Below are positions 45,251-54,026 of a DNA stretch of 64,000 nt, one piece after another. The position numbers and the translations under genes were made by a program. Within the stretch, counting starts at the first letter, position 1, and every line of letters begins with the position of its first letter. The notes beneath the pieces are model-generated. The model had not been told where the DNA came from. It was given only the letters and a program-made list of their open reading frames with translations, and did no database searches. Origin of the DNA: Pseudomonadales bacterium (lineage in GTDB: Bacteria; Pseudomonadota; Gammaproteobacteria; Pseudomonadales; UBA7239); contig JAWLAB010000002.1 of the NCBI GenBank assembly GCA_041395665.1, forward strand, positions 310,001 through 374,000, given 5' to 3'.

Positions 45251-46300
45251 ATGGACTTTACCTTCACCGAAGACCAGTTGCTGTTCCAAGACGAAGTGAA
45301 AAAATTTCTCGTCAACGAAGTCACTCCGGAACACATTCGCGCGCGCTGGGAAACAGAAAGCGGCCGCAACGAAGAGGTGTGGCAAGCGATGGCGGGCATG
45401 GGCTTAACCGGCCTCACCGTGCCGGAAGAATTTGGTGGCATGGGCATGAACGCGGTCGATTTTGTGTTGCTCGCGGAAGCTTGCGGTTTTGTTGCGCTGC
45501 CTGAATCTTTAGTCGACACCGTGTTGGTTGCTGTGCCGATGATCAACGCCCTGCCCGATGACGCAGTGAAGTTTGCGTGGCTGCCGCGCATAGCTTCCGG
45601 CGAAGCGAAAGTGGCTGTCGGTTTAGCGCAAAACTTGTTGGTCACAGATGCGCATGTGGCGGATTTATTGCTGCTGCAAAACGGCGATGAAATTCACGCT
45701 GTCACCAAAAGCATGGTGCAATTGACGCACAACGAAAGCATCGATCCTTCGCGCAAATTGTTCAGCGTTGCTTGGACGCCATCCGCCGCCACTTGTGTTG
45801 CGCGCGGCGAAGAAGCGAAAAAAATTATTGCGGATGCGTTTAACGCGGGGGTGTTGGGCGCAGCTGCACAAGCACTCGGTCTCACACAGCGCATGATCGA
45901 AATTTCCGTGAAATATACCAGCGAGCGTACGCAGTTCGGCAAAGCGATTGGTTCATTCCAAGCGGTGAAACATCGCCTTGCAAATGTTGCTGTACCGTTG
46001 GAATACGCGAAAGCCGTTGTACATCGCGCAGCGTATTCCTTGGCAAATAATCATGCAGACACTGCCGTGCATGTATCGCACGCCAAAATTGCTGCGAGCG
46101 AGGCTTCGCTGCTCGGCGCAAAAAACGGCATACAAGTGCACGGCGCGATGGGTTACACCTGGGAAGTGGATATGCACATCTTTATGAAAAAAGCGTGGGC
46201 GTTGAACAACACTTGGGGCGATGTCGCGTTTCATAAAAATCGCGTGGCAGATTTTGTGTTGCGTGATGACGCGAAAATCGGTGCGGGCAATACTTTTTAA
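45251..46300 (+). CDS. Acyl-CoA dehydrogenase, FAD-binding (beta) subunit of a split pair
   Basis: A 349-residue partner of the gene before it. The start MDFTFTEDQLLFQDEVKKF is conserved; in-frame codons above belong to the other gene. It has the FAD-binding ERTQFGKAIGSFQAVKH and the later HGAMGYTWEVDMHIF, but at the catalytic Glu position it reads NAGVLGAAAQALG. The middle domain is short and unusual. It should supply the flavin while the partner supplies the base. The gene ends just before a MITE-like repeat. Confidence 0.87.
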   Translation: MDFTFTEDQLLFQDEVKKFLVNEVTPEHIRARWETESGRNEEVWQAMAGMGLTGLTVPEEFGGMGMNAVDFVLLAEACGFVALPESLVDTVLVAVPMINALPDDAVKFAWLPRIASGEAKVAVGLAQNLLVTDAHVADLLLLQNGDEIHAVTKSMVQLTHNESIDPSRKLFSVAWTPSAATCVARGEEAKKIIADAFNAGVLGAAAQALGLTQRMIEISVKYTSERTQFGKAIGSFQAVKHRLANVAVPLEYAKAVVHRAAYSLANNHADTAVHVSHAKIAASEASLLGAKNGIQVHGAMGYTWEVDMHIFMKKAWALNNTWGDVAFHKNRVADFVLRDDAKIGAGNTF

Positions 46301-46305
46301 AACAC

Positions 46306-46404
46306 TACCCCTCCGCTGCTGCGCAGCACCTCCCCTATTGCATAGGGGAGGATAAAATCTCCCCCTGCGAAGTAGGGGGAGTGCCCGCAAGGGCGAGGGG
46401 GTCA
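46306..46404. repeat. MITE/REP-like repeat, copy 1
   Basis: About 99 bases with three hairpins in a row: CTCCCCTA-ttgca-TAGGGGAG, CTCCCCCT-gcgaagt-AGGGGGAG and a GCCC/GGGC stem. It ends GAGGGGGTCA. About 85-90 percent identical by eye to 50885-50985, in the same orientation. It sits between a stop codon and the thiolase start, inside the operon. Confidence 0.8.
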
Positions 46405-46420
46405 CCATTGGAGACTAGCA

Positions 46421-47569
46421 ATGCCAGAAGCCTATATTGTTGATGCAGTTCGTTCACCTACTGGTCGCCGCAAAGGCGGTCTTGCACAAGTACACGGCGC
46501 AGATCTCGGCGCGCATGTGCTGAAAGCGATTGTTGAGCGCAACGGTATTCCCGACAACGAATACGACGATGTGATTTTTGGTTGCGTCGATACCATCGGC
46601 CCTTTGGCAGGCGATATCGCGCGCACCGCGTGGCTCGCTGCCGGTTTATCGCAAGAAGTGCCAGGCACGACGATTGATCGCCAATGCGGTTCTTCGCAGC
46701 AAGCCGTGCATTTTGCGGCGCAAGCGGTGATGAGCGGCACGATGGATGTCATCGTCGCGGGCGGCGTGCAAACCATGACGCAAATACCGATTTCTTCTGC
46801 CATGACCGCGGCCGAACCGATGGGTTTCAAAGATCCGTTCAGTGGCTCAACGGGTTGGGTTACGCGCTACGGTGCAGAGCCGCCAACACAATTCAAATCG
46901 GCACAGATGATTGCCGATAAATGGAATCTGTCGCGCAAAGATTTGGAAATTTTTTCACTGGAATCGCACACGCGCGCATTGCAAGCGATTGCCGAAGGTC
47001 GCTTCAAGCGCGAAATCATTCCGATGGCTGGCGTAGAACACGATGAAACGCCACGCCAGTCTTCTTTAGAAAAAATGGCGGAGCTGGATTTTCTGTTCGG
47101 TTGTGACAAAGTCACTGCGGCTGTATCGTCACAAACATGTGATGCTTCATCGGCGATGTTGATTGTTTCTGAAAATGCCTTGAAGCGTTACAACTTGAAA
47201 CCGCGGGCGCGCATACACCACATGAGCGTGCGTGCAGAAGATCCGATTTGGATGCTCACCGCACCGATTTCTGCCACGCAGTACGCACTGAAAAAAGCGG
47301 GCATGAAAATGTCGGATATCGATTTAGTCGAAATCAACGAAGCGTTTGCTTCGGTGGTGATGGCTTGGTTGAAAGAAACGGGTTACGACCACGCGAAAAC
47401 CAATGTCAATGGCGGCGCGATTGCTCTCGGTCATCCGCTGGGTGCAACCGGTGCGCGCTTGATGACTACGCTGTTGCACGAATTGGAGCGCACGGGCGGT
47501 CGTTACGGTTTACAAACCATGTGTGAAGGCGGCGGTCAGGCCAATGTCACCATCATCGAAAGACTGTAA
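46421..47569 (+). CDS. Thiolase, FadA6-like
   Basis: A 382-residue thiolase for the final cleavage of a beta-oxidation round. The nucleophile Cys is in DRQCGSSQQAV, the His in GGAIALGHPLGATG, and the second Cys in MCEGGGQANVTIIERL. The whole pattern, including DAVRSPTGRRKGG, GCVDTIGPLAGDIART and GGRYGLQTMCEGG, resembles mycobacterial FadA6 of steroid C/D-ring catabolism. GGAG lies seven bases upstream of the ATG, after the inserted repeat. A general acetyl-CoA acyltransferase role is the conservative alternative. Confidence 0.88.
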   Translation: MPEAYIVDAVRSPTGRRKGGLAQVHGADLGAHVLKAIVERNGIPDNEYDDVIFGCVDTIGPLAGDIARTAWLAAGLSQEVPGTTIDRQCGSSQQAVHFAAQAVMSGTMDVIVAGGVQTMTQIPISSAMTAAEPMGFKDPFSGSTGWVTRYGAEPPTQFKSAQMIADKWNLSRKDLEIFSLESHTRALQAIAEGRFKREIIPMAGVEHDETPRQSSLEKMAELDFLFGCDKVTAAVSSQTCDASSAMLIVSENALKRYNLKPRARIHHMSVRAEDPIWMLTAPISATQYALKKAGMKMSDIDLVEINEAFASVVMAWLKETGYDHAKTNVNGGAIALGHPLGATGARLMTTLLHELERTGGRYGLQTMCEGGGQANVTIIERL

Positions 47570-47602
47570 GTATTTTTATAATTTTTTTGTGAGGATTTGA
47601 TC

Positions 47603-48487
47603 ATGGGTATTTTGGATAATCGCGTTGCCATCATCACCGGCGCAGGCGGCGGTTTGGGCGCAGCGCATGCCAAAGTGTTTGCTGCGGAAGGTTGTGCAGT
47701 TGTCGTCAACGATATCAATCGCGATGCCGCACAAAAAGTAGTCGATGAAATTACAGCGGCGGGCGGCAAAGCCATCGTCAACACTTCAGACATCACCAAC
47801 TACGCCGACAGCGAAAACGCGGTGAAAGAAGCGATTGCTGCTTACGGTGATTTGCACATCGTGTTGAACAACGCCGGCATCAACCGCGACCGTATGTTTG
47901 CTTCCATGAGCGAAGCAGAATGGGATGCGATCATGGCTGTGCATTTGAAAGGCCATTTCTGTATTTCTTCGCACGCGGTGCACTACTGGCGCGATCAATC
48001 CAAAGCGGGTAAAACGGTGGATGCGCGCATCATCAACACCACTTCTGGCGCAGGCTTGCAGGGCTCGGTTGGTCAATCCAATTACGCGGCTGCTAAAGCC
48101 GGTATCGCGGCGCTGACGCTGAACCAAGCCGCTGAACTCGGCCGTTACGGCATCACCGCCAACGCGATTGCACCGGCTGCACGCACAGGCATGACCACCG
48201 CCGTGGAATCCATGGCAACACGCATGGCGGCACCAACGGATGGCAGCTTCGATTACTGGGCACCGGAAAATGTTTCTTCACTGCTCGCGTGGTTGGGCTC
48301 GGCGGAAGCTGCGCATGTCACCGGCCGCGTGTTTGAATCAGAAGGCGGAAAAATTTCTATCGCTGATGGCTGGCGCACTACCGCCGGTGTCGATAAAGGC
48401 GCGCGTTGGATGCCTGCAGAAGTGGGCACCGCGATGAAAGAATTATTGGCGAAAGAAGTGCCTGCGCAAAAAGTTTACGGTACTTGA
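47603..48487 (+). CDS. SDR-family 3-hydroxyacyl-CoA or hydroxysteroid dehydrogenase
   Basis: A 294-residue short-chain dehydrogenase. GAGGGLGAAHAKVF is the NAD loop, LNNAGINRDRMF the central NNAG region, and SNYAAAKAG holds the YxxxK pair. The pattern around HYWRDQSKAGKTVDARIINT and the C-terminal DKGARWMPAEVG is shared with the Rv3548c/Rv3502c group of mycobacterial steroid SDRs. It follows the thiolase by 33 bases. I chose the ATG at 47603 with GAGG upstream. Probably acts on a side-chain or ring hydroxyacyl-CoA. Confidence 0.86.
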   Translation: MGILDNRVAIITGAGGGLGAAHAKVFAAEGCAVVVNDINRDAAQKVVDEITAAGGKAIVNTSDITNYADSENAVKEAIAAYGDLHIVLNNAGINRDRMFASMSEAEWDAIMAVHLKGHFCISSHAVHYWRDQSKAGKTVDARIINTTSGAGLQGSVGQSNYAAAKAGIAALTLNQAAELGRYGITANAIAPAARTGMTTAVESMATRMAAPTDGSFDYWAPENVSSLLAWLGSAEAAHVTGRVFESEGGKISIADGWRTTAGVDKGARWMPAEVGTAMKELLAKEVPAQKVYGT

Positions 48488-48500
48488 TACGAGGTCTACT

Positions 48501-49682
48501 GTGGAATTTAGATTCACCGACGAACAAAAAATGATCCGCGAAACTGCGGAAAGTTTTTTGCAAGATGTATCGACTTCGGAAGCCGTGCGCAAAGCCATGG
48601 CAACTGAAGCGGGTTACGACGCTGAATTGTGGCAACGCATCTGCACAGAATTGTGCTTCCAAGCGATCACCATTCCTGAGCAACACGGCGGCATGGGTTT
48701 AGGTTTTGTCGAGCTCGCAGCGGTGCTGGAACAAATGGGGCGCGTTTTATTGTGCTCACCGTTTTTCTCTACAGTAGCAATGGGTGTTAACGCATTATTA
48801 ATCGCGGGTAACGAAGCACAACAAGCAGAATATTTGCCAAAAATTGTTGAAGGTGAACTCACGGCCACACTCGCCTACACCGGTGCTGCCGCAGCACAAC
48901 ACGGCGGCAACTGGGGCGCAGATGCTGTCACCGCCACTTACCAAAAAGTGGGTGACAACTTTGCCTTAAATGGCACACTGCGCTATATCATCGACGGTCA
49001 CACGGCGGATCTTTTAATCATCGCCGCACGCGCAGAAAATTCTCACGGCGAAAATGGTATTTCTCTGTTTGCTGTACCTGCCAACACCGCAGGCGTTGCA
49101 CGCACATGGACGCCGACGATGGATCAAACGCGCCATCAAGCAGACATTGCACTGAATAATGTTTCTGTACCCGCTTCTGCATTGATGGGCGCAGAAGCGC
49201 AAGCGTGGCCGCAACTGCACAGCATCATCAGCTTGATTAAAGTTGCTGTCGCCGCAGAGCAAATGGGCGGCGCGCAAGAAATTCTCGATCGCACCGTCGC
49301 GTTCACACAAGAGCGCGTGCAATTCGGTCGCAGCATTGCCAGCTTCCAAGCCATCAAACACAAAGCCGCTGACATGATGCTGAAATGTGAAGTGTCGCGC
49401 TCTGCCGTGTATTACGCAGCTTGCGTGGCGCAAGAAGCATTGGATCCTACAGGAGATAAAACCATCGCTGCTGAATTGCATGAAGCGGCGGCGATGGCAA
49501 AAGGCTATTGCTCCGACACTTTCTTTTTCAATGCAGGCTCCGCGATTCAACTGTACGGCGGCGTGGGTTTTACTTGGGAATACGATGTGCATTTGTTTTT
49601 CAAACGCGCAAAAAGCAGCGAATTGTTTCTCGGCAACAGTGCGCAACAGCGCGAACTGATTGCACAGATGTTGCTGGATTGA
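48501..49682 (+). CDS. Acyl-CoA dehydrogenase, FAD-binding (beta) subunit of the second pair
   Basis: Starts with GTG (VEFRFTDEQKMIRETAESF) behind a GAGG site, 13 bases after the SDR. It has ERVQFGRSIASFQAIKH for FAD and LYGGVGFTWEYDVHLFFKRA near the end, but IKVAVAAEQMGGA where a catalytic Glu would be. The following gene has the complementary features. 393 residues. A beta-type subunit of a heteromeric dehydrogenase is the best reading; no single-subunit activity is expected. Confidence 0.86.
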   Translation: MEFRFTDEQKMIRETAESFLQDVSTSEAVRKAMATEAGYDAELWQRICTELCFQAITIPEQHGGMGLGFVELAAVLEQMGRVLLCSPFFSTVAMGVNALLIAGNEAQQAEYLPKIVEGELTATLAYTGAAAAQHGGNWGADAVTATYQKVGDNFALNGTLRYIIDGHTADLLIIAARAENSHGENGISLFAVPANTAGVARTWTPTMDQTRHQADIALNNVSVPASALMGAEAQAWPQLHSIISLIKVAVAAEQMGGAQEILDRTVAFTQERVQFGRSIASFQAIKHKAADMMLKCEVSRSAVYYAACVAQEALDPTGDKTIAAELHEAAAMAKGYCSDTFFFNAGSAIQLYGGVGFTWEYDVHLFFKRAKSSELFLGNSAQQRELIAQMLLD

Positions 49683-49692
49683 GGGTGGCGCA

Positions 49693-50877
49693 ATGAAACT
49701 GACTTTCAGCAAAGAAGATGAATTATTTCGCGCAGAAATCGCCGCGTGGTTGCAAGCCAATTTGGTTGGCGAATTTGAACAACTAAAATTTCGCGGCGGT
49801 CCCGGCGATGAACACATGTTTCCGCACGAAAGAAAACAGTGGGAACAAAAATTAGCCGAAGGCGGTTGGACTTGCGTCGGCTGGCCAAAAGACTGCGGCG
49901 GTCGCGGTGCATCCATCGAACAACAAGTGATTTTCTTTGAAGAGTACGCCCGTGCCGGTGCGCCGGGGCGCGTCGGTCACATCGGTGAAGGTTTGGCGGG
50001 GCCAACACTCATCGCGTTTGGCAGCGAAGAGCAAAAGAAAAAATACCTGCCTGGCATCGTATCCGGCAAAGAATTGTGGTGCCAAGGTTATTCCGAACCT
50101 GGCGCGGGCTCCGATCTCGCCAATGTCAAAACCAAAGCGCGTTTTGACGAAGCAAAAGGAAAGTGGATCATCAACGGACAAAAAGTGTGGACCTCGCTGG
50201 CACACGAATCCGATTGGTGTTTTGTCGTTGCGCGCACCGATCCCGATTCTGTCGCGCACAAAGGGCTGGGCTTTTTTCTCGTCTCCATGCATCAGCTTGG
50301 CGCCACCGTGCGCCCGATTGAACAGTTGACCGGCACATCTGAATTCAACGAAGTATTTTTTGATGACGCGGTGGCGGATGACATCGTCGGCAACCCAGGC
50401 GACGGCTGGAAAGTGGCGATGGGTTTGCTCGGTTTTGAGCGCGGCGTTTCTACACTCGGTCAACAAATGTTGTTTCAAAACGAGTTGAATGAAATCGTGC
50501 GTATCGCCAAAGAAAATGGCGCAGCAAAAGATCCAGCATTGCGTCAACGCATTGCGGAAGCGCACACCGGTTTGCGTTTAATGCGTTACAACGCGATGCG
50601 TATGTTGTCATCTGGCGATGACGGTGCGCTCGATAAATCTTCACTGGTTTACAAATTGCACTGGGCGAGCTGGCACCGCAATCTCGGCGTGCTGGCGATG
50701 GATGTGTTAGGCCCAGAAGCAGAAATGTTGGAAAGCGCGCCGTACAACTTAACGCGTCTGCAATCCATGTATTTGTTCACGCGCTCCGACACCATTTATG
50801 GCGGCACCAACCAAATTCAGCGCAACATCATTGCCGAACGCGGTTTGGGTATGCCGAAAGAAGCGAAAGGTAGATAA
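49693..50877 (+). CDS. Acyl-CoA dehydrogenase, catalytic-type (alpha) subunit of the second pair
   Basis: A 394-residue dehydrogenase from the ATG at 49693 (GAGGGTGG upstream). GYSEPGAGSDLANVKTKA and NGQKVWTSLA mark the substrate and flavin domain, LLGFERGVSTLG the probable catalytic Glu, and IYGGTNQIQRNIIAERGLG the C-terminal end with Gly at the MCAD base position. RxQFG is absent. It pairs with the gene before it; the order here is beta-alpha, the reverse of the first pair. It ends eight bases before the second repeat. Confidence 0.87.
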   Translation: MKLTFSKEDELFRAEIAAWLQANLVGEFEQLKFRGGPGDEHMFPHERKQWEQKLAEGGWTCVGWPKDCGGRGASIEQQVIFFEEYARAGAPGRVGHIGEGLAGPTLIAFGSEEQKKKYLPGIVSGKELWCQGYSEPGAGSDLANVKTKARFDEAKGKWIINGQKVWTSLAHESDWCFVVARTDPDSVAHKGLGFFLVSMHQLGATVRPIEQLTGTSEFNEVFFDDAVADDIVGNPGDGWKVAMGLLGFERGVSTLGQQMLFQNELNEIVRIAKENGAAKDPALRQRIAEAHTGLRLMRYNAMRMLSSGDDGALDKSSLVYKLHWASWHRNLGVLAMDVLGPEAEMLESAPYNLTRLQSMYLFTRSDTIYGGTNQIQRNIIAERGLGMPKEAKGR

Positions 50878-50884
50878 CGAAAAC

Positions 50885-50985
50885 TGACCCCTCCGCCGCT
50901 ACGCGGCACCTCCCCTATTTCATAGGAGAGGATGAAACCTCCCCCTGCGAAGTAGGGGGAGTGCCCCGCAGGGGCGAGGGGGTCA
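50885..50985. repeat. MITE/REP-like repeat, copy 2
   Basis: 101 bases beginning TGACCCCTCC and ending GAGGGGGTCA, so the ends are inverted repeats. The three hairpins of copy 1 are conserved, and changes in the first (CTCCCCTATTTCATAGGAGAG) leave most of the stem. It stands directly before the SDR at 51004, again in the operon and in the same orientation as copy 1. Confidence 0.8.
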
Positions 50986-51003
50986 CACAATGAGGAAAAA
51001 ATA

Positions 51004-51801
51004 ATGCAAGATTTTGTTAAAAACCCAGAATATGTAGCAGGTCACGGTTTACTGAAAGGCAAATCCGTTTTGATTACCGCAGCAGCCGGTGTCGGCATCG
51101 GTTTCGCCGCTGCAAAAAAAGCAGTAGAAGAAGGTTGTCGCGCGATTGTGATCAGCGATGTGCATGAAGGTCGTCTGCAAGCCTCGGTCGAAAAATTGAA
51201 AGAAGAAACCGGACTGCAAGCGGTGTGGGGTAAAACCTGTAATGTCGCAGTGGAAGATGAAGTGCGCGCGTTGATCGACTTTGCGGAAAAAGAATTAAAA
51301 GGTATTGATATTTTGATCAACAACGCCGGTCTCGGCACTTCTAAATCGTTAGTGGAAATGGAAGATCCAGAATGGTTCAAAGTCATTGATGTGACACTGA
51401 ACGGCACCATGCGTATGACGCGCTACATGATGCAAGTGATGAAAGCGCGCGGCACTGGCGGCGTGATCGTCAACAACGCCTCCGTACTCGGCTGGCGTGC
51501 ACAAAAAGAACAATCCCATTACGCAGCCGCCAAAGCGGGCGTGATGGCATTGACGCGCTGCGCGGCAGTGGAAGGCGCAGAGTTTGGTGTGCGCATCAAC
51601 GCAGTAGCGCCATCGTTAGCGGTGCATCCGATGTTAAAAAAATCCGCACCAGAAGAATTGTTGAAAGAGCTGGAAGGCAAAGAAGCCTACGGTCGCGGCG
51701 CAGAAGTGTGGGAAGTGGCGAATGTGATGATGTTCCTCGCCTCAGATTATTCCTCTTACATGACAGGCGAAATTCTCGCCGTTTCAGCGCAGCGTGCTTA
51801 A
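51004..51801 (+). CDS. SDR-family dehydrogenase, IpdF-like
   Basis: A 265-residue short-chain dehydrogenase. HGLLKGKSVLITAAAGVGIG is the nucleotide loop, with AAAGVGIG in place of the common GxxxGIG; NNAGLGTSKSL and HYAAAKAGVMALTRCAAVE follow. The stretch VNNASVLGWRAQKEQSHYAA is, as far as I remember, nearly the same in mycobacterial IpdF (Rv3559c), which oxidises the 5-hydroxyl of the steroid C/D-ring intermediate. The start follows a GAGG site beyond the repeat. It overlaps none of its neighbours and is 16 bases before the MaoC gene. Confidence 0.86.
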   Translation: MQDFVKNPEYVAGHGLLKGKSVLITAAAGVGIGFAAAKKAVEEGCRAIVISDVHEGRLQASVEKLKEETGLQAVWGKTCNVAVEDEVRALIDFAEKELKGIDILINNAGLGTSKSLVEMEDPEWFKVIDVTLNGTMRMTRYMMQVMKARGTGGVIVNNASVLGWRAQKEQSHYAAAKAGVMALTRCAAVEGAEFGVRINAVAPSLAVHPMLKKSAPEELLKELEGKEAYGRGAEVWEVANVMMFLASDYSSYMTGEILAVSAQRA

Positions 51802-51817
51802 AAACGAGAGCAAAAAC

Positions 51818-52276
51818 ATGACGACTGTTTTCAAACACCCCAATGAATTATTGCAAGCCGTAGGCAAGCCACTCGGCAGCAGCGAATGGTTGTTGGTCGA
51901 TCAACAACGCATCAATACTTTTGCGGATGCGACGGGCGATCACCAATGGATACATGTTGATCCGGTGAGAGCCAAAGAAGGTCCTTTCGGCGCGTGCATT
52001 GCACACGGTTATCTCACGCTGTCGCTGGTGAATTTATTTCTGCCGCAAATCGTCGATGTGCAAGGCATCAAAATGGGTGTGAATGTCGGCTGCGGAAAAA
52101 TTCGTTTCCCCATGCCCGTAAAAGTGGATTCACGCATTCGCGGTGTTGGCGAATTGGTAGAAGCCAGCGAAGAAAAAGGCGGCATTCAAGCCGTGATTCG
52201 CGTCACCGTGGAAATTGAAGGCTCCGATAAACCGGCGTGTGTGGTAGACACCATTTCGCGCTACTTTCCTGAATAA
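51818..52276 (+). CDS. MaoC-like (R)-specific enoyl-CoA hydratase
   Basis: A single hotdog-fold hydratase of 152 residues. The catalytic motif is FADATGDHQWIHVDPVRA (Asp and His), followed by GPFGACIAHGYLTLSL. It resembles mycobacterial Rv0130 (HtdZ). It hydrates a 2-enoyl-CoA to the 3R-hydroxyacyl-CoA. Together with the SDRs and thiolases it completes a full beta-oxidation round in this cluster. The ATG at 51818 is preferred to an in-frame ATG at 51794 inside the SDR gene. Confidence 0.9.
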   Translation: MTTVFKHPNELLQAVGKPLGSSEWLLVDQQRINTFADATGDHQWIHVDPVRAKEGPFGACIAHGYLTLSLVNLFLPQIVDVQGIKMGVNVGCGKIRFPMPVKVDSRIRGVGELVEASEEKGGIQAVIRVTVEIEGSDKPACVVDTISRYFPE

Positions 52277-52294
52277 ATCAAAAAGGTAATCGCC

Positions 52295-53497
52295 ATGAGA
52301 GAAGCAGTCATCGTATCCACCGCTCGCACCGGTTTAGCCAAATCATTTCGCGGCGGCTTTAACGAAACCGAAGCGCCAGCCATGGCAGGTCATGTCGTGC
52401 GCGCTGTGGTTGCGCGCGCCGGTATTGATCCTGCATCTGTTGAAGATGTGTTGTTCGGCGCAGCGGCGCAACAAGGTACGCAAGCGTATTGTTTGGGACG
52501 CTTGGCGGCGATTGCTGGCGGTTTGCCAGAAACGGTGGCTGGCATGGCGATGGAAAGACAATGTGCTTCTGGTTTGATGACGATTGCCACTGCTGCCAAA
52601 GCGATTATGTGCAACGAAATCGACATCGCCGTGGCTGGTGGCGTGGAATCCATTTCTCTCACGCAAAACAAACATAAAAATACTTTCCGTTCGCAATCGG
52701 AAGTGGTGAAAGCGCTCGACCCTGCCGCTTACATTCCGATGTTGGAAACCGGCGAAGTAGTGGCTGAGCGCTACAACATTTCACGCCAAGCGCAGGATGA
52801 ATATTCGTATCAAAGCCAAATGCGCACAGCGGCGGCGCAAAAAAATGGCATCTTTAACGACGAAATCGTGCCGATGAAAACCACGATGTCGGTGTTCAAT
52901 AAAGAAACCAAAGAAACCACTTTCAAAGAAACGGTTGTTGATCGCGACGACTGCAACCGCGCCGACACCACGCTCGAAGGCTTGGCAAAATTGGAGCCGG
53001 TGTGGAAAGACGGTCAGTGGGTGAAAGAAGGCAAATTCGTCACCGCAGGCAATTCGTCGCAGTTGTCTGACGGCGCTGCCGCTTGCTTGTTGATGGACAG
53101 CACACTCGCGCAGAAACAAGGTCTGCAAGCATTGGGTGCGTATCGCGGCTTGGCGGTGGCGGGCTGTAGATCGGACGAAATGGGCATTGGTCCTGTATTC
53201 GCTGTGCCTAAGTTACTGGCGCGTCACGGTTTGCAAATGAGCGACATCGGTCTGTGGGAATTGAACGAAGCTTTCGCATCGCAGGTGATTTACTGCCGCG
53301 ACAAATTGGGCATCCCAAACGACATCATGAATGTGAACGGCGGCGCGATCTCCATCGGTCACCCCTTCGGCATGAGCGGCGCGCGCATGGTTGGCCACGC
53401 GCTGCTGGAAGGTAAACGCCGTGGCGCGAAGTTCGTCGTGGTGACCATGTGTATCGGCGGCGGTCAAGGCGCAGCCGGTCTGTTCGAAGTGTTCTAA
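52295..53497 (+). CDS. Thiolase (acetyl-CoA C-acyltransferase)
   Basis: A 400-residue degradative thiolase. Cys nucleophile in ERQCASGLMTIA, His in NGGAISIGHPFGMSGA, and CIGGGQGAAGLFE at the end. GGVESISL and ELNEAFASQ are standard. It differs clearly from the FadA6-like thiolase upstream and would cut a different acyl-CoA. It is 18 bases after the MaoC gene. No trifunctional partner (FadB) is present, which fits a specialised rather than general fatty-acid route. Confidence 0.9.
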   Translation: MREAVIVSTARTGLAKSFRGGFNETEAPAMAGHVVRAVVARAGIDPASVEDVLFGAAAQQGTQAYCLGRLAAIAGGLPETVAGMAMERQCASGLMTIATAAKAIMCNEIDIAVAGGVESISLTQNKHKNTFRSQSEVVKALDPAAYIPMLETGEVVAERYNISRQAQDEYSYQSQMRTAAAQKNGIFNDEIVPMKTTMSVFNKETKETTFKETVVDRDDCNRADTTLEGLAKLEPVWKDGQWVKEGKFVTAGNSSQLSDGAAACLLMDSTLAQKQGLQALGAYRGLAVAGCRSDEMGIGPVFAVPKLLARHGLQMSDIGLWELNEAFASQVIYCRDKLGIPNDIMNVNGGAISIGHPFGMSGARMVGHALLEGKRRGAKFVVVTMCIGGGQGAAGLFEVF

Positions 53498-53514
53498 CAC
53501 AGCTGCCCTGCGCG

Positions 53515-53994
53515 ATGAGCTTCGCCGTCAGTCGCATCGACCACGCCGTGTACTGGGTGCGCGATGTAGAACAATCGAAAGCGTTCTACACCCGCGTGCT
53601 CGGTCTGCGGGAAGTGGTTACGGACGGCGGCGCCTGCCTGCTGCGCGCACCCAACAGTGAGCAGCATCACGACCTCGGCCTATTCCAAACGGACCCCGCC
53701 ACCCGCCGCTCCGCACGCGGCGCTGTCGGTCTGTATCACATCGCTTGGAAAGTGAATACCATCGAAGATCTCGCCGCCGCTATGCACGCGCTGCAAGCCG
53801 CCAACGCACTGACGGGCGCCTCCAGCCACGGCGCGACCAAATCGGTGTACGGTACGGATCCCGACGGCAACGAATTGGAAATTGCCTTCACCATTCCGCG
53901 CCACGATTGGGGCGAGTGGGAACACGGCGGCACCGTTGAGCGTTTAGACATCAACGCCGAATTGGCGCGTTATGGCGCAACAGTTTCTATCTAA
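53515..53994 (+). CDS. VOC-family protein (extradiol dioxygenase-like fold)
   Basis: 159 residues. RIDHAVYWVRDVEQSKAFYT is the first beta-alpha-beta unit, with the metal His in DHAVYW. GLYHIAWKV carries the second His, and DPDGNELEIAF the Glu. These three residues form the usual metal site of glyoxalase/dioxygenase VOC proteins. Single-domain, so smaller than HsaC-type steroid dioxygenases. It closes the plus-strand beta-oxidation cluster, 18 bases after the thiolase. The substrate is not predictable. Confidence 0.8.
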   Translation: MSFAVSRIDHAVYWVRDVEQSKAFYTRVLGLREVVTDGGACLLRAPNSEQHHDLGLFQTDPATRRSARGAVGLYHIAWKVNTIEDLAAAMHALQAANALTGASSHGATKSVYGTDPDGNELEIAFTIPRHDWGEWEHGGTVERLDINAELARYGATVSI

Positions 53995-54026
53995 AAACAG
54001 CCTAAAACTTTTTTGAGTACGGCAGC

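Noticed and set aside
44650..45645. A 331-codon minus-strand frame across two dehydrogenase genes
   Set aside because: Antisense to two clearly conserved genes, repetitive and without motifs.
49014..49916. A 300-codon minus-strand frame
   Set aside because: Antisense to the second acyl-CoA dehydrogenase pair; a shadow of GC-biased codons.
53995..54026. FMN riboswitch ahead of ribBX
   Set aside because: Only 32 bases separate the genes, far too few for the RFN element.
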